A DNA stretch of 56,249 nt, from contig JAFCZZ010000007.1 of assembly GCA_019314085.1 (NCBI GenBank), positions 1-56,249 of the forward strand. Reading direction: 5' to 3'. A program made the position numbers and the translations under genes. Source of the stretch: Deltaproteobacteria bacterium (GTDB lineage Bacteria; Desulfobacterota; Syntrophia; Syntrophales; UBA2210). The notes below the pieces were generated by a model. It saw only the letters and a list, made by a program, of their open reading frames with translations. It had not been told where the DNA came from and did not search any database. Of the stretch, positions 47,900 through 54,346 are shown piece by piece (positions within the stretch are counted from its first letter, which is position 1; each line of letters begins with the position of its first letter).

Positions 47900-48148
47900 A
47901 TGTATCACGCAATCGGCCAGGCTCCCGTGCTGCCCCCCGAGGGGATCCCCGCCCCGCCCGGCGAGCGCCCGCTGCCGGGCACCAAGGGCTCCTCCGAGTC
48001 AGAGGTGAGCTTGCTGGAGCGCTTCCCGCCGCTGTACGTGGCCCTGGGCGTGAGCGCTGCGGCGTCACTGGCGCTGACGGGTCTGATCTGGGGCGCCACC
48101 AGCCTGGTTCGTAAGAAGAAAAAAGGTAAGAAGGGAGCAGCTGCGTGA
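47900..48148 (+). CDS. Small membrane-anchored protein, 82 aa
   Basis: 82 residues from ATG 47900 (GAGG upstream). Pro/Gly-rich polar half and one helix (LYVALGVSAAASLALTGLIW) followed by a strongly basic tail (RKKKKGKKGAAA). Stop overlaps the next GTG. Confidence 0.65.
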   Translation: MYHAIGQAPVLPPEGIPAPPGERPLPGTKGSSESEVSLLERFPPLYVALGVSAAASLALTGLIWGATSLVRKKKKGKKGAAA

Positions 48149-48498
48149 ACTACAGCTGCTTTGATGCTCCGACCGGTCTGTACCGGTACTTCGCCGATGG
48201 GTCGACCCATCCGATCAACACCGACCTGCCTGTCCCTCGTCTGCCGCCTCGAGCTGGCAAGGTCGGGGTACCGGCTCGCGAGGCTGGCCGACCGCTGCCG
48301 TCTGCAGCTCGCGAAGTGGGCCGCGGCATGAGTGCTTGCGGTATCATCGTGCAATGCTCTTCGCCTGCCCTGAGCGGCTGGTGGTCCGAGATGGAGCCAG
48401 CCTCCAAGCGCAACGTCATTGTCGGCGGTGTCGTGGCGCTCAGTGTCCTCACAGCAGCGCTACTGCTCGTCGAAAAGCTCAACCACAGGAGTCCGTAA
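48145..48498 (+). CDS. Membrane-anchored protein, 117 aa
   Basis: 117 residues from GTG 48145. Polar N-terminal two-thirds with three Cys, then a single helix (NVIVGGVVALSVLTAALLLV) near the C-terminus and the tail EKLNHRSP. Same plan as its neighbours. Confidence 0.62.
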   Translation: MNYSCFDAPTGLYRYFADGSTHPINTDLPVPRLPPRAGKVGVPAREAGRPLPSAAREVGRGMSACGIIVQCSSPALSGWWSEMEPASKRNVIVGGVVALSVLTAALLLVEKLNHRSP

Positions 48499-48502
48499 GC
48501 CC

Positions 48503-48925
48503 ATGTTTGGACAGCCCCCTCCCCAGCCCCGTTACATGCAGGCCGTTGCCGGCGCCGATCAGTTTGGCGGCTACCCCAACCAAGAGGGCAGCGCTTATCT
48601 GCCTGGCTTCGGCGCAGAACAGTTCGGCGACGACATGTCCTATCTGCCGCCCGCCGACCCTCCGGCCGAGCTCCCCCCGGGCACGATGACGCCGACGGAC
48701 AACACCATCCCGCCCGATCTGACCGTCGCTCCCAAGGGTGTGCTTGGCTACGCGTGGAAGGCCGCGTCCATCGCCTCGGCCGGCGCGGGGGCCTATCATG
48801 GCTACAAGCGCAACCAGTCGGTGGGCTGGGCTGTGGTGTGGGCTCTGTTGGGCGGGGTTTTCCCCGTCATCGTGCCAGCCATTGCACTGGCCCAAGGCTT
48901 CGGCAAGCGTAAGGTCGGTCGCTGA
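48503..48925 (+). CDS. Membrane protein, 140 aa
   Basis: 140 residues from ATG 48503. Pro/Gln/Tyr-rich N-terminus, then two weakly hydrophobic segments (AWKAASIASAGAGAYHGY and AVVWALLGGVFPVIVPAIAL) and tail GKRKVGR. Predicted small bitopic or hairpin protein of the particle. Confidence 0.62.
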   Translation: MFGQPPPQPRYMQAVAGADQFGGYPNQEGSAYLPGFGAEQFGDDMSYLPPADPPAELPPGTMTPTDNTIPPDLTVAPKGVLGYAWKAASIASAGAGAYHGYKRNQSVGWAVVWALLGGVFPVIVPAIALAQGFGKRKVGR

Positions 48926-48926
48926 G

Positions 48927-49370
48927 ATGGGTAAGCTTACCGATCTTCTCGCTCGAGCCGGTCGCCGCGCATTGGGCGCGGCGGGTGGACCCATTGATTG
49001 GTGGACGATGTGGTACCGGATGCAGACAGGCCACCCTTGGGCACATCTGGGCTGGTTTGCCCTGTCCGGCGCCTACAAACCCAACATGGGCGACTACAAT
49101 TGTGACTTCCTCCGGCTTGTTCGCCCGGGTGACGTTGGTCGGTCGGACCTGAACCATTGGTGCCCCCCGTCCGATAGGTACGAAGCGTTGCTGCCGGGCC
49201 GCATGAACGCGCCGCTCGGTGCCGCCAAGTACTGGTGGGTTTATGGCAGGTCGATCGCGGCGCCGGGATGGCAATTTGACGGCTGGCTGTGGGCCAACCC
49301 GGCGGTTGTGGCGGATTTGCGCGCTCTTCCGTCGCTCTCTTACGGAACCGAGATCTACATCGGCGGCTAA
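48927..49370 (+). CDS. Aromatic-rich protein, 147 aa
   Basis: 147 residues. Basic amphipathic N-terminal helix, then Trp/Tyr/Pro-rich body (PIDWWTMWYRMQTGHPWAHL, YWWVYGRSIAAPGWQFDGWL). Its composition is like the 42650-42970 protein; possible distant relative. Only 1 nt separates it from the previous stop. Confidence 0.58.
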   Translation: MGKLTDLLARAGRRALGAAGGPIDWWTMWYRMQTGHPWAHLGWFALSGAYKPNMGDYNCDFLRLVRPGDVGRSDLNHWCPPSDRYEALLPGRMNAPLGAAKYWWVYGRSIAAPGWQFDGWLWANPAVVADLRALPSLSYGTEIYIGG

Positions 49371-49407
49371 TCGGGAAACAACGGCAAGCACAAGACCGGG
49401 CGGCAAC

Positions 49408-49803
49408 ATGAAACAGATCCAGTTCGAGCAAGAGCGTCGCTTCTGGCGCGAGATGTACTCTGAGTCCCGCTCCATCGTGACCGAGGTGTCTGAGTACGAG
49501 CTAAAGAGCGGGCACGGCCGGGACGACGAGCTCACGGTGTTTCAGGAAGGCTCGTGGGTGCTGGTGCTGACCGTGAATCCCTTGATTGAGTACGTCGGGC
49601 TCACGGGCTACGATCTTGACGACGAGCCGGTGAGCTGCGACACGCTCGAGGACGGGTTTGTCGACGTACTCGAGCCCTTCGGTTCGGTGTTCTTCCAGAA
49701 CGACTGGGAGATCGCGGAAGTGTTCGGTTCTGCCCGAGCACCGTTTGTCGAGCTGGACGAGGAGGCTGTGGCCTCCAAGCTGGCAGACTACATCGCTTGT
49801 TGA
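49408..49803 (+). CDS. Acidic hypothetical protein, 131 aa
   Basis: 131 residues, alpha/beta, strongly acidic (FFQNDWEIAEVFG, FVELDEEAVASKLADY). No recognised domain. Weak similarity in style to the acidic ArdA-like protein, not enough for a call. Preceded by a 37-nt gap. Confidence 0.55.
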   Translation: MKQIQFEQERRFWREMYSESRSIVTEVSEYELKSGHGRDDELTVFQEGSWVLVLTVNPLIEYVGLTGYDLDDEPVSCDTLEDGFVDVLEPFGSVFFQNDWEIAEVFGSARAPFVELDEEAVASKLADYIAC

Positions 49804-49826
49804 GGGATCCACATCGGAGGCTGAGA

Positions 49827-50657
49827 GTGGCGAGTCGAGCGAAACGCAAGCAGCGCATCCGGGGTGGGCGCGCCGACAGATTTGCCCCTTCAGATTTTGA
49901 CGAGGCTCAGCTGAGGCGGGGCACCGCTCACGAGCTGGAGCACACCAGCACGTGGTCAACGGCGCAAGAGATCGCCATGGACCACTTGGTCGAAGATCCG
50001 CGCTACTACGAAAAACTCCAGGCCGTGGAGGCTCAGCCCAATCGGGCTCGACGGCGCGTCTATGACACGTCCGAAGAGGCGGCTGCGATGCGCGCTCGTT
50101 TTGTGGATCGCCCAGTGCAGACCGAGACGGAGTTTGCTTTTGACTGGCCGCCGATGTTGCAGCACATCGGCACCAGCCTTGCCGTGGCGTACGCTTCGGA
50201 CAAGTGGCAGCCCAAGGACAGAAACGGCCGCCGCAAGCTCGAGCTGTACAAGCATTTGGCCGAGAGCAAGAACCGCATCTTCTGCGTTCCGGACATCGTA
50301 GGCTGCGACGACGATCCCAATGCGGACTGGCCGACCTATGGGCCGGTCGTCGACTTCTCCGGTGTCCCGTTGCCGAAGCACTTTGCGGTGCTGGGGCTGT
50401 TCAAGGAGGCCAACGTGCAGCTTTACACTGGCGGCACACCACAGCGTCCCACCATGGGTCCTGCCAGCTCTGACGAGGGCGTGGTGACGATGACGGTGGG
50501 CCACGGTATGTTGGGGGGCAGCTTGCTGCGCTGGAGCAAGCTCGATGGCGGTCGCAAGGACCAGCCGTTCCTGTTCGTGTACACCGCTTCGGGCGGGGTG
50601 CACTTCATCATCGTGGGCGAGAAGCTCGCGGTGCATGCCGACGGCATCACCGGCTGA
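49827..50657 (+). CDS. DUF5661-like N-terminus fused to a beta-rich domain, 276 aa
   Basis: 276 residues from GTG 49827 with a GGAGG site. Residues about 18-58 (FDEAQLRRGTAHELEHTSTW then AQEIAMDHLVEDPRYYEKL) match the DUF5661 pattern G-x-x-x-E-x-E-H-T ... IA-x-D-H-L-x-E-x-P-x-Y-Y. The remaining 200 residues are beta-rich with VTMTVGHGMLGGS and FVYTASGGVHFIIVGE. The fusion is unusual. A virion protein with a small binding module is one reading. Confidence 0.6.
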   Translation: MASRAKRKQRIRGGRADRFAPSDFDEAQLRRGTAHELEHTSTWSTAQEIAMDHLVEDPRYYEKLQAVEAQPNRARRRVYDTSEEAAAMRARFVDRPVQTETEFAFDWPPMLQHIGTSLAVAYASDKWQPKDRNGRRKLELYKHLAESKNRIFCVPDIVGCDDDPNADWPTYGPVVDFSGVPLPKHFAVLGLFKEANVQLYTGGTPQRPTMGPASSDEGVVTMTVGHGMLGGSLLRWSKLDGGRKDQPFLFVYTASGGVHFIIVGEKLAVHADGITG

Positions 50658-50669
50658 AGGGATAGGCAC

Positions 50670-51779
50670 GTGAACGGTACGGAGATCAGGGCCTATCTTG
50701 GTAACAAGCACTCCGCCGAGCGCGAAGCCAAGATCTTGGAGATGGTCCGCCAGGGCCACTATCTACTCAACTGGGTGCCGATCCACATCGATCACGGCGG
50801 CCGCCGCGCCATCCTCTACACGTCCAACGACGCGTTGCGGCTGGGAGACACGAGCAACAGCTTCCGCCCGGGAATGACGCAGCGCACTGAGCAGCAGATT
50901 GCCGACGAGCTCAACGCCGTGCTGGGCACTCCCAAGCTGAGCGACGAGACCTATCGGCAGGCGGCGATCCGGCCCAAGCCATGCTTGCACTACGGCGGGC
51001 CCAAGATGGCCGACACCGATACAATGATCAAGCACTCGGCTGCCGTGGACGCCCAAGTGGGCCCGCTAATCGAGGAGCTATACGGCTCGGAAGTCGATCC
51101 GCGCGAGCTGCTCATCTCTCCAGTGGGCAAGGACTGGGACAACAGCCGCCGTCTCATCGGCAGCCCCAAGGTCCGTGGACAGCCCGCCGCCATCAACTAC
51201 GGCGGTCACCGCGAGGACATGGGTCCCATCGCCAAGACTGGCCCGTTCCCATCGGCGACGATGTACCCGCCAGTGGTGGTGCATCAGTCCGAGGGCCGCG
51301 CCCACTCATTCAACCACACCGACTACTCGCAGGTGGGACGGTTTTACATGCGGCTAGTGGAAATCTGCGAGCCTGTTGGGCTCAGCGGCATGGGCGCCGT
51401 CGGTGGAGCGGTGTGTCAGCCAGGCTCTGCATGCCGCCTGCCTGACGGGACAATGGGACAGAGCCGCTGCGCCGACATCTACGACGTGGCCCAAGACCCG
51501 GAGCTGTGGCCGCTGGTAAGCCACAACGGTCCAGTGTACATGCGCCACTTTGCCGTGCCATGGGAGAAGCCCACGGGCACGGGTGCTGGACACAGCATCT
51601 GGCAGGGTTTCGACGTCACGCCTCCGCCAGCTAGCCTCGTGGAGCCCGATGCGCCGGGCCCTAACGTAGAGGTGCCGCCCGAGAGCGACGGCGCCTCTCT
51701 CGCTCAGCGCGTTGGCGTTTTCGGAGCGTCGCTTGTAGCCAGCTGGTTTGGTACTAAATGGCTCACTGGGCGGCGCTGA
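50670..51779 (+). CDS. Membrane-anchored protein with globular ectodomain, 369 aa
   Basis: 369 residues from GTG 50670. A globular part of about 320 residues with conserved-looking His, Tyr and Asp clusters (HSFNHTDYSQVGRFYMRLVE), four Cys near 235-260, and a C-terminal helix (VGVFGASLVASWFGTKWL) ending TGRR. It could carry an enzymatic or receptor role, but I recognise no family. Overlaps the convergent lytic transglycosylase gene by 17 nt. Confidence 0.6.
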   Translation: MNGTEIRAYLGNKHSAEREAKILEMVRQGHYLLNWVPIHIDHGGRRAILYTSNDALRLGDTSNSFRPGMTQRTEQQIADELNAVLGTPKLSDETYRQAAIRPKPCLHYGGPKMADTDTMIKHSAAVDAQVGPLIEELYGSEVDPRELLISPVGKDWDNSRRLIGSPKVRGQPAAINYGGHREDMGPIAKTGPFPSATMYPPVVVHQSEGRAHSFNHTDYSQVGRFYMRLVEICEPVGLSGMGAVGGAVCQPGSACRLPDGTMGQSRCADIYDVAQDPELWPLVSHNGPVYMRHFAVPWEKPTGTGAGHSIWQGFDVTPPPASLVEPDAPGPNVEVPPESDGASLAQRVGVFGASLVASWFGTKWLTGRR

Positions 51780-52638
51780 CCGCTGCAGGGGCGGAAGTGG
51801 ACTTGGCCGCACGCTGCTCTGGCGGCTTCGCCCCCAGCTCTGCCCGCTGCTCTGCCTGAAACTGTTTGCTGAGCTCGGCAATGCGGTGGAAGGTCTTGAC
51901 GCGCAGGATAATGCGCTCGTCTCCGGTGGCTGCCCAGATCCCGCCGTAGATCCCAAACACGCAAGTAGGTCCGGTTGCAGAGCTAATGAGGCGAGAGCGG
52001 CAGGCGCTGCGTCCGCGGCTGATTCCATCGACGATGGTGACGATGGCTCGTTCGGTGCTCTGCTCGTCCAGCCCCACCAGTTGCGTGGCGGTCCAGCCTC
52101 GAGTCGTCTTGCCGTTGCCAGAGGCCCCGAGCTTGCGCTGCCCAAGGCCCCAGCTCTGCCCCCGGCCCTGTTTGTCAGGATCTCCCCGGCTCATCTTGCC
52201 CTTCCCAGCGTGCACATCGCGCCGAAAGCCGCTCTCGTTGAAGCTGACGGCCAGCAGATACTGGATGAGCTTGTCTGTGTTGCCCTGCCAGGGCCGCAGG
52301 CGCCACGCTGCGGCGCACTCGGTGTCCGCCTTACTCTTTGCCCACCGGGCCACAGAAGCGGGCTGACAGCGCGGGTGAGCCTTCCAGGTCATCTCGCCTG
52401 CGACCTTGTGGATCACGGTCGCAATCATGCGGTAGCGCTCGGTGCCCTCTGCCGCCGTCTCAGGCCGGGTGTGCTGCCCATCCCACTGCGGGTTTGGCAA
52501 TGGCTCGGCGCACAGTAGCGAGTTTTTTTGCTCGCAGCCTGGTCCCGCATCTGGCTGCACCACGGTTTGGCTGTAGATGCTGCGACCGGCGGGTTGTAGC
52601 GCCAGCATGATCATCAGGATCAGCTCTGGATTCAACAT
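51763..52638 (-). CDS. Lytic transglycosylase-like protein
   Basis: 291 residues; ATG has a GGAGA site. An N-terminal hydrophobic segment (ELILMIMLALQPAG) can act as signal or anchor. The SLT-type core has the catalytic Glu in FNESGF (E135), then GLGQ (164-167) in place of GLMQ. A C-terminal GIYGG resembles the YNAG segment. Six Cys suggest disulfides, consistent with envelope export. It cleaves peptidoglycan between MurNAc and GlcNAc, for entry or exit. The C-terminus is Ala/Gln-rich helix. Confidence 0.75.
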   Translation of the reverse strand: MLNPELILMIMLALQPAGRSIYSQTVVQPDAGPGCEQKNSLLCAEPLPNPQWDGQHTRPETAAEGTERYRMIATVIHKVAGEMTWKAHPRCQPASVARWAKSKADTECAAAWRLRPWQGNTDKLIQYLLAVSFNESGFRRDVHAGKGKMSRGDPDKQGRGQSWGLGQRKLGASGNGKTTRGWTATQLVGLDEQSTERAIVTIVDGISRGRSACRSRLISSATGPTCVFGIYGGIWAATGDERIILRVKTFHRIAELSKQFQAEQRAELGAKPPEQRAAKSTSAPAAVSAAQ

Positions 52639-52735
52639 AAGTTCTCCTACCGGCTAGGCCCTCTGGCTCGTTAGGGAGCTAGAGGCCAGGACCACGGGGT
52701 AACTGCTATTGGGGGTGAGGGTAGGGACAAGTGGG

Positions 52736-52822
52736 TTATCCGTCAAGACGGCGGCGGCCTTGTTGCTCGCGGGGCTTGCCGTAGGCCTCAAAACCGAGGT
52801 ACATTCTGGGTCGGACCTGCAT
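52736..52822 (-). CDS. Candidate micro-ORF, 28 aa
   Basis: 28 codons from ATG 52822 to TAA, encoding a basic peptide with YLGFEAYGKPREQQGRRRL. It follows an 11-codon ORF (52829-52864) with a good AGGGAG site six bases before its ATG. Both lie in the 251-nt gap before the lytic transglycosylase gene. They may be leader peptides or chance frames. Confidence 0.3.
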   Translation of the reverse strand: MQVRPRMYLGFEAYGKPREQQGRRRLDG

Positions 52823-52889
52823 GACGGTTTAGCGGCCGAGGCGTAGGACCATGGATTCGTCCATGTTGTCTCCCTACCAGCCGTGACCC

Positions 52890-53537
52890 ATGCCCGATAC
52901 GCCGAGCGCGCCCACTCAGTGGCTGTCAGCCTCCGCTGATCCTGCCGCCCAGCTGCCTCCAGAGGGACCGTCGTTCGAGACGGCGCCAGCGCCCCAGCAC
53001 CGTCAGCTACCTCCGGCCCATGCCGGTGCCGTGACTGCCCCTCAACAGTCCCGTCTTGCCCCGCGAGCGTCGGTGGCTGCGCTGCCGATCCAAGCAGGCG
53101 CCGGTCCCGGCCTCAGTCCCAATGTGCCTCCAGGGATCCGGCCAGCGGGCCGGACTGCGGCGCGCACTCATATTATTTCCCCTCAGCCCGTGGGCGAGGT
53201 GAGCGGGGACTTTGGTGGCCACTTGCTTGGCTTTTCCACCTTGGCCGTAAGCATCGGCGCCATCGCCGGCACCCGCTACGGCGGCATGTACGGGGGAGTG
53301 GCCGGCAGCTTGTTTGGCGGCGCCCTAGTCAACATCTACCGAGCCGTGCGTTTTGCCATGGACGGCAGCCCTGAGGCAGATCGGGAGGCCGCCATCAGCG
53401 GCACCTACGCGCTGGCTGCAGCGGGCTTTGGTGGCGCGGTCATCTACAAGCTCGACCGCAAGCGCCGGCTTGTCCCCAACTCCTCTGCCCGATCTAACGG
53501 GCGCCGCTCTTGCGACTTTCGCCCGACCGGACCGTGA
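52890..53537 (+). CDS. Membrane protein, 215 aa
   Basis: 215 residues. A Pro/Ala/Gln-rich polar N-terminal half (about 1-105), then three weakly hydrophobic Gly-rich segments (LLGFSTLAVSIGAIAG, GVAGSLFGGALVNIY, TYALAAAGFGGAVIY) and a basic tail (KLDRKRR). The ribosome binding site is poor. Probably part of the particle membrane. Confidence 0.6.
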   Translation: MPDTPSAPTQWLSASADPAAQLPPEGPSFETAPAPQHRQLPPAHAGAVTAPQQSRLAPRASVAALPIQAGAGPGLSPNVPPGIRPAGRTAARTHIISPQPVGEVSGDFGGHLLGFSTLAVSIGAIAGTRYGGMYGGVAGSLFGGALVNIYRAVRFAMDGSPEADREAAISGTYALAAAGFGGAVIYKLDRKRRLVPNSSARSNGRRSCDFRPTGP

Positions 53538-53548
53538 AAGGCTGACCG

Positions 53549-54346
53549 ATGAGTAACGATGCGTCCGAAACGATGGGCGTCGATGCCCAGATGGGGATCG
53601 TCAGGATCTTGCGCGCCTACCCCACGTTTGCAGAGCTGTACCAGGGAGAAACGGTTGCCGGCCACGCAGTTGCGTTGAGCGAGGGTGGCATCGAGCTGGA
53701 TGAGCAGGCTGGACAGGTAGGCTATGACCCGCGGCTCATCTCAGGAGTCGCGACGCCTCTGGGAGCCAAATGCCTGCTGTGGCTGCCCATTTTGCTGGCG
53801 CGCAGCGGGGTTGACCGGCTGCCCTACGTCTACACGCTGTACTGGCGGATGAGAAACACCTACGACTACAACCAACAGTTTCAGCGGCCCTACCACTTCC
53901 CCAAGCAGGCACAGGGCGTAGCCGAAACGCTTGTCGAGGCCGGCCCGCGCGTGGTCATTCCAGCAGCGTGCCCATCGGTCACCTACGTGCAGCCCGAGCC
54001 CGCCGTAGGGCTAGTGGCCACCCAGAACATGTTGCACGAGAACTTCCGGCAGGTCGGAGCCGCCGGTGCCTTTGACATCATCAACTCGGACGGAGCCCGG
54101 GGCGCCATCCAGCAAGGCATCGCGGCCTCGAGCCCGCTGGGCGGTCACCTGCGACCGGCCTTCACGGCCTATGAATGCATCGCCGCCGGCGACGAGCTGG
54201 TCATCGTCGTCACCCGTGGCGACACCGATGAGCAAGCCGCGCCCAACTGGGACTTTGCAGGGGTCGACGGGGCGTTTAACACGTTCTACGGCGACCCGGA
54301 CTATCCCGATCTCGGCGTCTACGTGCTGGTGGGGACTGGCCCGTGA
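53549..54346 (+). CDS. Beta-rich structural protein, 265 aa
   Basis: 265 residues. Strand-rich (VTYVQPEPAVGLVATQNM, DELVIVVTRGDT, YPDLGVYVLVG) with a Tyr/Arg-rich segment (YVYTLYWRMRNTYDY). No membrane helix. It directly precedes and is GTGA-coupled to the fibre protein, so it may be the fibre base, vertex or adaptor. Confidence 0.55.
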   Translation: MSNDASETMGVDAQMGIVRILRAYPTFAELYQGETVAGHAVALSEGGIELDEQAGQVGYDPRLISGVATPLGAKCLLWLPILLARSGVDRLPYVYTLYWRMRNTYDYNQQFQRPYHFPKQAQGVAETLVEAGPRVVIPAACPSVTYVQPEPAVGLVATQNMLHENFRQVGAAGAFDIINSDGARGAIQQGIAASSPLGGHLRPAFTAYECIAAGDELVIVVTRGDTDEQAAPNWDFAGVDGAFNTFYGDPDYPDLGVYVLVGTGP

